A DNA stretch of 64,000 nucleotides from Synaphobranchus kaupii (lineage: Eukaryota; Chordata; Actinopteri; Anguilliformes; Synaphobranchidae), in the NCBI GenBank assembly GCA_029718625.1, contig CM056391.1, positions 4,302,933-4,366,932 on the forward strand. Reading direction: 5' to 3'. A model generated the notes under the pieces. It was not told the DNA's origin and ran no database searches. It was given only the letters and a program-made list of their open reading frames with translations. The translations under genes were made by a program, and so were the position numbers. Below, piece by piece: positions 1-10,590 of the stretch (the stretch's first letter is position 1; each line of letters begins with the position of its first letter).

Positions 1-1940
1 TAACGCGCTGCACCGGCCTCTTGTAGTCCATGCATCATATTATGTATGAAAAAACAAAGTACGAAAGTCATTCCATAATTTTTCGCCATTTTTTTGGAAG
101 ACCAAAAAAAAAATTGTTGTAGTCCATCCAACCATCCAAAACATTTCACGAACAATAGCTACTAAGTAACCGCCTCGAGGACCTATAGATTTTTTTCTTC
201 CTTCGTTCGACACCAGCATTACGGGTCTTATTAACACCTGTGAAGTAGTTAGAACTGGGTCAGAAAATCAATTTAAAGGCCGCTATCAAGGTTGTTAAGA
301 TTAGCCTAGGCTACTATCTCAGGTGCACCGTTGTTTTGGCTATAGCCGAGGCTACGTTAAATCTTCCAAGACAACCTATCGATATGATTAGCCTTGGCTT
401 AATTAGCCCACTCCAAGTTAAATTGTAACTATGGATTTATGCAACTATTGCCTATTCACACCCCACAATTAGCTTCATGTGGATAAAAATTGTAGCTAAA
501 TGGAATGTTTGCAGCAACCACAATAACAATTGCAACTTTATAAGCCAATAAGGTGAAGCCATTTTAAATAAATAAAATACTTTTTTTAGGAGAATAAACT
601 CAACTTCTATTAACTTAAGGAATATACATTCAAACTGTAAACTTTATGTATTTATTAATCTAGTGTAGCCTATTTAGTGCATTTTCTTTAGGCTACTTTT
701 CTGAGCTGCCACTGAAATAATTCCCCAGTCATCTCGTGTTCTCTCAAACCTTTGTCAGTTATAATAACTGATAATGGTTACAATAGTGCGAAACTGGTTT
801 AATGTTTGAAGCAGACCCAACGTTTCTGCGAACACGTCTTATTTACCGGCTCAAATTAAATAGTCTCCGCGCAATTATTCATCAGGAACTAGGCAGATTA
901 GTGGAATCGACAAACGATTTCCTGTCCTGCGGATCGCAACTTCGCAAGTGGCGACGCAACAAATAGCTGAGGCCACCGGATTTGTCGGTACTTAATAAGG
1001 TAAGTGGTAGCCTAGCCCACTGTAGAATTAATGTTTAATAGGCTACGTGAAGCAAAATAAGAGGGTTCGATTTCTGGAAACTCGCGCGTGGTTTCTTTGT
1101 CGCGTTAACGACTAGTTTCCTTACGGAAATATGACTAACACGGCCACTGAAAGGCAAGCACTTGAATGTACTTTTTAACTACTCTTGTAACAGTGAAATG
1201 CACATAAATGATGACGGTACGCACCAAAGATGAAATAGTGGGCATAAAATGTGTGGTTATCTTAATTTTTAGATTGATATCTGTCCTGTTCAAGACCGTA
1301 TTCTTACAGAGTTTGTAGAAGGGTGTGCAGATATGTTCATTTTGTCTCCAGAATCTTGTCCAGAATGTAAATGTGCTTGCTCGTCATCACCAATAATACA
1401 CAATGCAGTTAAACGCGTTGTATGGATCACAAGGAATTAAAAATGTCGCTAGGCTATATAATTGTGTCTGTTATATATATCAGCATTTTATGCCCCAAAT
1501 TCACGAATCCGCACAGTGAAGTGTTCAGTTTTAAATGACCGTGCATTTATCTCTGATAAGAGTGCAATTTTATCTGATAGAGTGCATTTTTGTTCTGAAA
1601 TGTATGCTACATATGATCCACAATTGGGGCTCAATTTACGCTCAACAAATACTGAACAAACTGTGGGGTTTCAGAGTGATTCTTCAGGGTATCAGGTGAA
1701 ACGATGTGAACATGGCATTTCTTCCAAACGTCTCTTTCTCTCTCTCTCTCTCTTCCATATCGACCCTACGGTTGTTTGCAGGAGTGGTGAATAAGCAACT
1801 TTGCACTTCGCACTTTTCTGATTAGGCGCAGGGCGGGTACCTCTGCCGTGTAGCTACGGGACACGCATCCGACAGCCATTGCCCGAGCGTTCCCTGATCG
1901 CGCGAGTCGCTTGGAAGTCCAGAGGAGCCTAGGGCGAAAC
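1..1940. other. Upstream region of trim14, no gene recognised
   Basis: AT-rich sequence with no reading frame resembling a protein and no convincing exon. A CT run sits at about 1735-1752. The last 130 bases before the trim14 start become GC-rich, which fits a 5' UTR or promoter, but I see no TATA box. Short open frames here look like chance. Confidence 0.5.
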
Positions 1941-2005
1941 ATGGCGGAGGGATTCACGCCGCCGGCGGAGGGATTCACGCCGCCGGCTGAGGGATCCACG
2001 CGGCC
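1941..2005 (+). repeat. In-frame 21-bp coding repeat at the trim14 N-terminus
   Basis: A unit beginning gagggattcacgccgccgg occurs twice at 1947-1988, followed by a diverged third copy. It encodes repeats of EGFTPPA directly before the RING. It is disordered and proline-rich, and may vary in copy number between individuals. Confidence 0.7.
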
Positions 2006-5000
2006 GTCGGAGCCCGCGTGCGGGGTGTGCTGCGGTCCGTGCCGCGTTCCCGTCATGCTGTCCTGCTGGCACCCCTTCTGCCTGGGCTGCATCGAGCGCG
2101 TCTGGTGTCAGAACCCAGGCCTGGACCACGGCTGTCCCGTCTGCCTCAAGGTGCCGCTGTCCCAGGACACTCCCGAAAACGCCCTGCCCGTGGTGCTGTG
2201 CGACTTCTGCCTGGGCGAGAGGCTGCCAGCCACCAAAACCTGCCTCACCTGCCTGGCGTCGCTGTGCGAGGCCCACCTGCAGCCTCACCTGTCCGGTGAG
2301 GCCTTCCGGGGCCACCACCTGGCCCCGCCCAGCTGTGACCTCAGCGCCAGCTGCTGTGGGGACCACGGCAAGCCCCTGGAGATGTTCTGTAAGGACTGCA
2401 GACTGTGCGTGTGCAACGTGTGCCCCATCCTGGGTCGGCACCAGGGCCATCGAATCAGCGTGCTGGAGCATGAGGCCGCAGAGAAAAGGGTACGAATATC
2501 TCCCCTTCCCCTCTTTCACTCTCCTACACTCTCTCTCCATCTGTCTCTCTCTGTCTCACTCTCCTACACTCTCTCTCCATTTGTCTCTCTCTCTGTCTCA
2601 CTCTCCTACACTCTCTCTCCATCTCTCACTCTCACACACTCTCTCTCCATCTGTCTCTCTCACTCTCCTACACTCTCTCCATCTATCTCTCTCTCTCTCA
2701 CTCCATCTGTCTCTCTCTCTCTCCATCTGTCTCTCTCTCTCTCACACTCTCTCCATCTGTCTCTCTCTCTCACTCACTCTCCCTCTCTGTCTGTCTCACT
2801 CTCCCACTCTCTCTGTCTGTCTCACTCTCACACACTCTCTCTCATATATATTTATCATTTAGTTTTTTCTGTCAGAACTAGAACACAGCAAGATGTGTGG
2901 CGCAGGTCATAAGGCAAGCAATAAGTGCCCAAATGGGGTTTGACCCCCAACTATGGTGCTTTATCACAGTTGTGGTCCCTTCTCTGTCTGTTACTCTCAA
3001 GCTACCAGCATAAATAAAGCAAAAGACATAAACTATGGTGAGCCTGGAACCTTTATGGTTTCATTGGTTAATTGGTAAAGGTTTGTAAATGTTTACCACA
3101 AAAACTCTTTTCAATGTCTAAATAAATGGAATGTAAAGTCTCTCTTCCTCTCACAAAAAGATGGGAAGTTAAAATGACTGGTAGAGGTAAAAGTTTTGAG
3201 ATGAAAGGAGAGAAACGCAGAGAAACGTGGGGAGTGATGGAGGACGAAGGTTTAGAAAGACTTAATTCACCTTTTCTTTAATGAAAAGAACTTAATCTTA
3301 ATGTTAAGATTTAAATATTTTCAACAGGTGACTAATAAGTCAGTTGTGCTTGTTGTTTGTTGATAGCACAGTATCATAATGATCGCTGTTTGAACTAAAG
3401 ATTCAGATAAATATTTATAGTCTCTAATGTTTTTCTCTATCTGTTCCTAAATGTAGAATCTACTGAAGATTTGTCTGAACAGACTAAGTTGCAAGAACAA
3501 ACAGGAGAATGGAAACATAAGCAACATCCAGAAGGCGGCTGAGGAACTCAAGGTAGAGTCACAATGCAGAGGTTCTGGCCTTTAGTTTCACTTTGCAGAA
3601 AACGAAACCTAAGGACCCGCCTCCAAGCCGTTTCCAAAGCCAGAGGAGAGAGAGGGGCGTTAACCATTTCCAGCACCGGGCTCAGAGCGCGGAGTCAGCT
3701 GACTCAGTTGCCATGGTGCTTAGGGCACTCATTTTGAATTTACTGTGTGTTCCAGATTGTGTGGAAAACAGTCGAAAGACAGAAATAGCTTTCCCCTTCA
3801 AAAGAACTACTTAAATAAATAAAACAGCTAGGAATATTCGCTCAAGGCCAACAACTTATAATTAAAAGTTTTAAAGTTTTTAAAGTTTAAAGTTTGACTG
3901 TGATTCAAGTACATTCCTATGAAATACGTACACTGTCGGTGTCTTGTCTAATTAAAAAAAACAAAACAACTGATAACAGTCTCTGGCGGAGGAGAACGCC
4001 TCCTGGATCTCTACGTGCTTCTCCGAGGTGCGCCTCCTGCTGGACGAGGAGGAGCGAGCGGCGAAGGCGCTGGTGGAGGAGGAGACCAGGGCAGCCTTGG
4101 AGGTGTACGAGGAGCAGGTGCAGGTGTGTCAGAAGCGGGGGGAGACCACGGACAGCTTCGCCCGGGAGGTGAACAGGATGTACAAGCAGGACGACGGCGT
4201 GCAGCTACTGAGGGTAAAATAGCGCCCCCTGCAGGCCGTTTTGGCAATAATCTCACGCTTAGCTGATGGAAGTATAAGACGCCATCTCAGGGCTTCCTTT
4301 CAGGGTATCCCATAAAGGCCAAAAAAAAAGTATGCCTACGGACGTCCGCAGGGTCTGCACGGACCTAAATGACATCATAGCAGACCCAAAACAGACCCTG
4401 AGCAGACGTCCTCCTAACCTGTCCGCACAGACCTGATGCTTCACCTACAAACGTACCTTCTGTTGACCGTAATCTTCTTCCATGAAGGACGCCATTGTCG
4501 GTTGCAAATTGCACCCAAAAATTATGGGAAATGTAGTCTACATAGAGGGGTTGATACACTTGACTATGAAAGGCAAAAGTCTGCGGACAATCCGGCGGAC
4601 TGTCCATCCGTGTACGCATCTGCTCCCTGTTTTAAACACTCTGTAAACACCTTAAATGCTTTTGTTCAGATCTGGTGGCTTAGAAGGCCATTATGTTCCC
4701 ATTAGCCTACGTTTTAGTATTCAATGACCTGTCATCAGTGTTTCCTCCACGATCGGCTATAAACGGTAACAACCTCTCCACAGGATTTCATAGCGGCGGA
4801 GAAAGACCTACAGACTCACCAGCAGCCTGCAGACCAGATCCATCCCATCCCCATGAACTTTGACCCCTTGCAGAGCTACATTGGCGGCTTCCACAAGGCT
4901 CTAAAGACCATCCTGAAGAAGCCGATCAAACACCGCGTCAAAAACGGCACGTTCTTTCGCCCCCGAGTCTGTGCGCGGCTACCTTCGAGGTTTGCTACAC

Positions 5001-8000
5001 TCACCGATGGAAGAAAGGCATTTTTTGTTGCCATTTATGAGGTCGCTGTGTAGCACAAGGTTATACAAGGAATAGCTTGCCAGGTTATGTAGTAGAGGCA
5101 GAAACTCTGTGTTTTCAAGACCGGGCTTGATATGGTGCTGGATACTATCTAGTTTGTAGGGGAGTGATTAGTGGTAGGACAATGAAGCATTTTTGGGCTG
5201 AATGGCCTGTTGTCATCATTAAGTTATGTTATGTTATGTTTGGGGGAACTGGGTTTGTAAATCAAAGGTTGCAGGTTCGATTCCCAGTTATAGGGCACTG
5301 CTGTTGTACCCTTGAGGAAAAGTACTTAAAGGATATGTTTGGCATTTTTGAAACCAGGCCCCATTATCGGATAGTCTTGGATGATCTCGAATAGTAGAAA
5401 CCAAAATTTTGCTGATTGCTTAAAAATTGAGTTCAATACTCCTTTGCTGCAGCCTCAGACACTGCTCCAATAGGAATACCCTTTTTAGCTTTCAAAAGTC
5501 ATGATAAACGTTTTTTGAAAATGGAAAGTTTTAACTCGAGCGGCATCAATGAAAAATATCAAGCTGTGTAACTGGACAATATGTAAAGAAAAAAATAAAT
5601 AACATATACACTACTCACAAAAAGTTAGGGATATTTGGCTTTCGGGTGAAATTTATGGAAAATGTAAGTTCACGCTACAGTGATATTATACGTATCATGA
5701 AAGTAGGGCATTTAAGTAGAAGCATGCAATGGTGATTTCCTCATCTCAAACTATTTATTGAAACAAAAGCCAACAACAGTGGTGGGTATACCACAACAAA
5801 AATGTCAATGTCTCAATAACTTGTCATGTGCCCTTGAGCATCAATTACAGCTTGACAACGACGTCTCATGCTGTTCACAAGTCGACTTATTGTCTGCTGA
5901 GGCATGGCATCCCACTCTTCTTGAAGGGCGGCCCTCAGGTCATTGAGGTTCTGGGGTACAGAGTTACGAGCCTCTACACGGTGAGTCAGCTGATCCCATA
6001 GGTTTTCTATGGGATTCAGGTCTGGAGAAAGTGCAGGCCACTCCATTTGAGGTACCCCAGTCTCCAGCAGCCTTTCCCTAATGATGCGACCTCGATGAGC
6101 TGGAGCATTGTCGTCCATGAAGATGAAATTAGGCCTGTGTTGTTCATGCAGGGGCACAATGACTGGATTAATGATGTTATTCAGGTAGTATGGGCTTGTC
6201 ACTGTACCATTCACAAAGTGTAGGGCAGTTCTGTATTGACTAGACACACCTGCCCACACTGTAACACCGCCACCACCAAAGGGTCGTCTGGTGACAACAG
6301 TGGCTGATGCATAGCGCTCTCCTTGACATCTCCAACATCGTTGGCGGCCATCATTTCTGCTCAACGTGAATCGACTTTCATCAGAGAACAGCACTGAGGC
6401 CCACTGGTCCCTCGTCCAGCGTAAATGCTCCCTGGCCCATGCAAGACGATGAAGCCTGTGCCTGGTGGTGTGGTCAGGTACCCTTGCAGGTCGTCTAGCA
6501 CGCAGACCACGCTGATGTAAACGGTTTTGAATGGTCTGACGTGACACTTGGGTGCCTCTCACCTCCCTTAAATGTGCCTGGAGTTGAGTGGCATTCATCA
6601 TCCGGTTCCGCAGGGCACTGTTCACAATGAAGCGGTCATCAGTGTGGGATGTGGCCAAAGGACGTCCACTTCTATGCCTTTCTGTGACTCTTCCAGTCTC
6701 TCTGTATCTCTGTTGCAACCTGCTGATGACACTCTGTGACACTCTAAGCTCAGTGGCCACTTCCCTCTGAGAACATCCTGTTTGAAGTCTCGCAATGGCG
6801 AGGTACTGTTGATCAATTGTTAGGTGTCGTCTTGGTCTCATGATGTCAAAATGTGAACAGCATGATGAAGAGGACTGTTTAAATACCAATTCTAATTGAA
6901 CCAGGAAATTTATTGGTCGATTCATGGATCAAACACCTGTTGTGAATTTTGCCGTTCAGCTCCTTGTTAGAGAACAGCAAGTTGTGCAAAAAGTACTGAA
7001 ACATTGAATAGTTGGACATGTGCATTCAAAAGTTTAGAGAAGGTCAAATTAATTTCACCTGTAAAGGTTATAGTGCATTTTAGGTTCATCCTGAAATTTC
7101 ACCCGAAAGCCGAATATCCCTAACTTTTTGTGAGTAGTGTATATATATATATACACTGTATATACACACATTTTCTGTTATTTTTTAAAGTGGATACAGG
7201 CATGTGTATATATAATGTAACATTGAGGAGAGCGTATTTATAATGTAAATATTGAAGAAAGTGTGCTGTGATGGAGAGTGAGGTTGTTTAACTTCACTGC
7301 TCCTGGTTTCAGGACTGACCAGTAGGCCGGACGCCAAGCAGGTCCAGACCTTGATGCACAGAACCAAGAGCACTGGAGACAAGCTCATGTTCCTCAGATG
7401 TAAGAGCTACTTTCCAAACTCTGACTCCATAATTCCTTGCAGATGATTGGACAGGAGGTTGCTTATCCGTAATGAGAATGAGTATGAGCTTTCCTGTCAA
7501 AATCAGGAATCTCTAAACTCCAGTCCTGGAGAGCCGCGGTGTCTGCACTGCTCTGCAGGTTTAACTCCAGTCCTGGAGGGCCACAGTGTCTGCAGGTTTA
7601 ACTCCAGTCCTGGAGGGCCGCAGTGTCTGCAGGTTTAACTCCAGTCCTGGAGGACCGCAGTGTCTGCAGGTTTAACTCCAGTCCTGGAGGACCCGTGTCT
7701 GCAGGTTTAACTCCAGTCCTGGAGGGCCGCAGTGTCTGCAGGTTTAACTCCACCCTGCTGCTCTCCATGACAGAGGGTCTATATTTAAACTCAAACCAGT
7801 CAGACAACTCCTGCATTCATTCCATCCTCTACAGCTCCTTAGGTAGGACCAGGTGATAACAGGAGGTTCTGGTTTTGTCGGTTTTACCACATGACTCTTG
7901 ACATCAGAACAGAACTGAGCTTCAACCATGGGGGACACAGTACTGCAAACGTTTAGCCGAGTATCGCTAGATTCTGTAGATCCTGGGGTTTCAACAAGGG

Positions 8001-9001
8001 GTCTGTGATCACACACTCAACGCGCCCCAGCAATCTTCATTAGATTTAAAATTTTTATTTATTTTTTTAAATGCAACCCTTTTTTAACATCTGGCTCTCC
8101 TTACCCACCTCCTGCTAGTACGGATCATCTGGGCTTCCCATTTCTGCTCTTTGTATTCCAGGGAATTCCAGTCCTGACTGGCAGGAAGGGAATTTTGTGT
8201 CAAGCATAGAGTTACATCTTTACATCTACTAAGAATTATTGTGTATTAAGTAGAGTTTTCATCACTGCTTGACAGTTATGGGTGGAAATTACTTAAAACA
8301 TCAGAGTTAACCCTTTAAGGTGTAAGATCACAAATATGTGATTAGAATGTTCTTAACTTGAACATTGGAATGCTGATGTAACAATCACCACGGAGTTCTA
8401 GAACACTGACTTAGAATTCTGAAAAAACATCCCAAATAACCTACCAACCTTGTCCTGTCCCGCAGACGCGTGCTCGCCCATCCTGGATTCGGACACCCTG
8501 CACCCACGGCTGCGCCTGTCCGAATCTGGGGAGACCGTGAGCAAGGCGTGGCTGAAGCGGTCCTTTCCCGACGGGCCGCAGCGCTTCGACCGGCTCCTGC
8601 AGGTTTTGGGACGGGAATGCTACTTCTCCGGCCGACGATACTGGGAGGTGGACCTGCGACAGGCGGGGCAAGGCTGGTGGGTGGGCGTGGCCTACCGCTC
8701 GATGGCCCGTAAGGGCGACTCGGAGGCGACGCGCCTCGGCTGCAACAAGGCGTCCTGGTGCCTGAAGAGGTACGACCTGGAGTACTGGGCCTTCCACAAC
8801 GGGACCCGCGTCCACGTGCTCTTGGAGGAGGACCCCGAAAGGCTGGGGGTGTTCCTGGACTACGAGGCCGGTACCGTCAGCTTCTACGACGCCCTATCGG
8901 GCATGAGGCACCTCTATACCTTCCAGGCCAAGTTCACCGAGCCTCTCTACCCAGCCTTTCGCCTGTGGGAAGGACCCATCTCTCTGTGTAAGCTGATGTG
9001 A
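1941..9001 (+). CDS. trim14: TRIM14-like tripartite-motif protein (RING, B-boxes, coiled coil, PRY/SPRY), six coding exons
   Basis: Inferred coding exons are 1941-2489, 3457-3552, 3980-4213, 4784-4946, 7313-7399 and 8466-9001. They total 1665 nt (554 aa) and all phases agree. Residues 27-68 are a canonical C3HC4 RING (C27, C30, C42, H44, C47, C50, C65, C68). A Cys/His-rich B-box-1-like module spans about 87-126. A B-box 2 follows (C139, H142, C150, C153, C158, C161, H167, H170). Exons 2-5 encode a helical coiled-coil and linker region, and residues 377-554 form PRY/SPRY, with motifs such as [10 protein letters not shown] and [10 protein letters not shown]. Exon order and SPRY sequence match TRIM14, an antiviral signalling adaptor in mammals. 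Human TRIM14 is 442 aa and lacks the RING, so this form is about 112 residues longer and could be an E3 ligase. The ATG at 1941 begins the first exon with the RING in frame. The exon 4 donor must be a GC site (G|GCACGT at 4947) for the phases to join; that junction is the weakest part of the model. Confidence 0.88.
2505..2850. repeat. (TC/CACTCT)n low-complexity tract in trim14 intron 1
   Basis: Starting about 15 bases after the exon 1 donor, roughly 340 bases of CTCT, CACTCTC and CTGTCTC blocks with a loose 30-40 bp super-period. It is read through as open in several frames, but the peptides are only Ser/Leu/His repeats, so it is not coding. Confidence 0.9.
5220..5345 (+). repeat. tRNA-derived SINE-like fragment in trim14 intron 4
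   Basis: Contains a B-box-like promoter element (ggttcgattccca at 5274-5286). It is followed by 'gggcactgctgttgtaccc ttgag', a tail common in fish SINE families, and a similar tail recurs near 49920-49950. The head is degraded and no intact tRNA gene is present. Confidence 0.5.
5609..7139 (-). mobile_element. Tc1-like DNA transposon with matching terminal inverted repeats
   Basis: The element is 1531 bp. Its left end begins cactactcacaaaaagttag and its right end is the inverted equivalent. Extended similarity (including tttcgggtgaaattt) continues about 45 bp inward on both sides. TA dinucleotides flank it at 5607-5608 and 7140-7141, the expected Tc1/mariner target duplication. It sits in intron 4 of trim14, opposite to the gene, and carries one uninterrupted transposase frame. 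Near-identical ends and an open frame suggest a young copy. Confidence 0.93.
5813..6841 (-). CDS. Tc1-like transposase, intact, DD34E
   Basis: An open frame of 342 aa from ATG at 6841 ([12 protein letters not shown]...), close to the usual Tc1 transposase length of about 340. An in-frame ATG at 6925 would add 28 residues that look like subterminal DNA, so I prefer 6841. The N-terminal part has helix-turn-helix type segments ([20 protein letters not shown]), then a basic GRP hinge (HRSGRPLA). The DDE domain shows the first Asp in LFSDESRF, the second in MDDNAPAH, and the Glu in [11 protein letters not shown]. There are 34 residues between the second Asp and the Glu, the classic DD34E spacing. 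There is no stop or frameshift. It would bind the terminal repeats and cut and paste the element. It has no role in the host gene that I can see. Confidence 0.92.
   Translation of the reverse strand: MRPRRHLTIDQQYLAIARLQTGCSQREVATELRVSQSVISRLQQRYRETGRVTERHRSGRPLATSHTDDRFIVNSALRNRMMNATQLQAHLREVRGTQVSRQTIQNRLHQRGLRARRPARVPDHTTRHRLHRLAWAREHLRWTRDQWASVLFSDESRFTLSRNDGRQRCWRCQGERYASATVVTRRPFGGGGVTVWAGVSSQYRTALHFVNGTVTSPYYLNNIINPVIVPLHEQHRPNFIFMDDNAPAHRGRIIRERLLETGVPQMEWPALSPDLNPIENLWDQLTHRVEARNSVPQNLNDLRAALQEEWDAMPQQTISRLVNSMRRRCQAVIDAQGHMTSY
7516..7752 (+). repeat. 37-bp minisatellite in trim14 intron 5
   Basis: About 6.3 copies of a unit containing tttaactccagtcctggag, with a few substitutions and one 2-bp deletion. 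The same unit reappears inverted as an array near 29400-29690, and single diverged copies occur near 14060 and 29260. It is therefore a dispersed unit that has expanded more than once. Confidence 0.9.
8307..8445 (+). repeat. Truncated piggyBac-like MITE next to the trim14 SPRY exon
   Basis: Begins TTAA-ccctttaaggtgtaagatc and is the reverse complement of the better-preserved copy at 55403-55583. The other terminus is missing. It ends about 20 bases before the exon 6 acceptor of trim14 (8464-8465). Confidence 0.6.
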
Positions 9002-10590
9002 TCTCCCAGCATGCCTTGCACCTTTACCTGTCCCCACCTGTACCTGTGCCAGTAACTCAAACGTTACTGGGAACGGATCTCTCATGTGATGGTGATATAT
9101 ATATATTTTTCTTTTTTAAAAAGGGCTTCAGTGTTTAACCACCAATTGTACTGAATTTGTTTTGTTATTTTTCATCTTTTTATTTTAACACACTAAAATT
9201 AAAAGCTTAGTGTCCAATGATGGATTTCCAAGGCCTGGGCACCTTTGCTGATTGGATAGGTACGTGGCTGGTCACAGATTGTGATAGCCGCATGCAAGCG
9301 TAACCAAGCCTAAACCATGAGGCATCAAGTGCTCCAACAGTCCTTCTTCAATGGGTTAATTAACACTAAATGGTACTGGTATTAAGTTTGATCACCCTGA
9401 GGAAAACTTTAGATGGCTTGCTAATTAAACGTGTAAACTGTCATATGGGGGAAAAAAAAAAAAAGGCCCTATATTGAGGAAAATACTTAAGACCACACCC
9501 ATAAAGTTATTCAATCAGCATGAGTGCACCACATCCCATCTGTAGTATCTGCCATCGGTTGCATTGATATTCCCTTTTATACTTTTCTACTGGTGGATCA
9601 TGATTTTGCTGCGTTATCATTGGTGGGAGTGAAGAAGAGGTCATCCAATGAAAAAGCGGATCATGTTCAGTTTAGGACTAAAATAATAACTAAAACCTGA
9701 TTAAAGTAAGGAAATTACACAAACTGCAAACAAATAACACTTAACTTTTGAAAGCTACCTTACCTTTCTAATGGTTTCATGCCAATAATGCAATAACTTT
9801 TTAAAGTGTTTTTGATGAATTTGAATCATCTGTACTCAGATTGAAGATAATTTGTTAAACTAAAAAATACTTTAATTGTGTATATTTAGCTTAAATAAAA
9901 GTTGATATTGCTGGTTTCACCCAAATCCTGTTTGTATTGTATACTGAATGTCTCCATCAATCCCATCACTCCAAAGACTTCTCAAACTCAAAAAGCAATA
10001 AAGCGATTTCTGTTCAAGTTTATGCTGTATTTTACAACATTTCTGCACATATAACAGGCTAACATTATTAGCACCGTTTTCCAGTTGGCAACCAAACTCA
10101 TCACACATAACTAACACAATTCTAACAGTGACAGACTGATTATCTGTACACATTACATCACCTCAAATTAACCCACATCATCATGATTTGACCCCACTTC
10201 CAAGTATGCTGTAGATTACCCCCCTTGTAAACAAACTGAAAACATGAAAAGCTTTAAACAAATCAATCTGGCAGGTTCTGAATCTATGGTTCTTCGTGTG
10301 CCTTCACCATTCCGTAGTGCTCGTTGACCGTCGTCATGGATGCGATTTCCCCTGGTCAAATCAGGAAATACTGAGTATGTGCGGAAATAATGAACATTGT
10401 GTGTTGCCATCAGCTCTCAGAGTGCAAAAGTGTGTGCTTATGAGTGACATTATCCAAGAGCTCTGCCTCCGGTTGAGACATTTAGGGTCTAGGGCTAAAA
10501 ATGTACATATTACAGTATTTCCTGATGAACGGTGGGAGAATCACGTCCCTGTGTTGTGAGTCAAAGCCTGGATCTCCAACGGAAATGCGC
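9002..10590. other. Convergent trim14-nans intergenic region
   Basis: Holds the trim14 3' UTR and probably that of nans. An AATAAA on the + strand at about 9893-9898 is a candidate trim14 polyadenylation signal; I saw no clear signal for nans. The short element at 10361-10528 lies here. No other coding potential was recognised. Confidence 0.6.
10361..10528. repeat. Short inverted-terminal (MITE-like) element
   Basis: Ends are atcaggaaatactg and cagtatttcctgat, inverted copies of each other, enclosing about 140 bp. A diverged relative lies at about 30275-30465, sharing the gccatcagctctcagagtgc and gacacatttagggcct parts. No coding capacity. Confidence 0.6.

Noticed and set aside
1911..1940. 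Upstream TTG as an extended start for trim14
   Set aside because: Not an ATG; the ATG at 1941 is the first in frame, although its context is ordinary.
2296..2862. 188-aa frame following trim14 exon 1
   Set aside because: A wrong frame through exon 1, then the TC tract; Ser/Leu/His low complexity.
5220..5345. Possible tRNA gene (also at 46030-46125)
   Set aside because: B-box-like motifs are present but no full cloverleaf or anticodon loop can be drawn; better explained as SINE heads.
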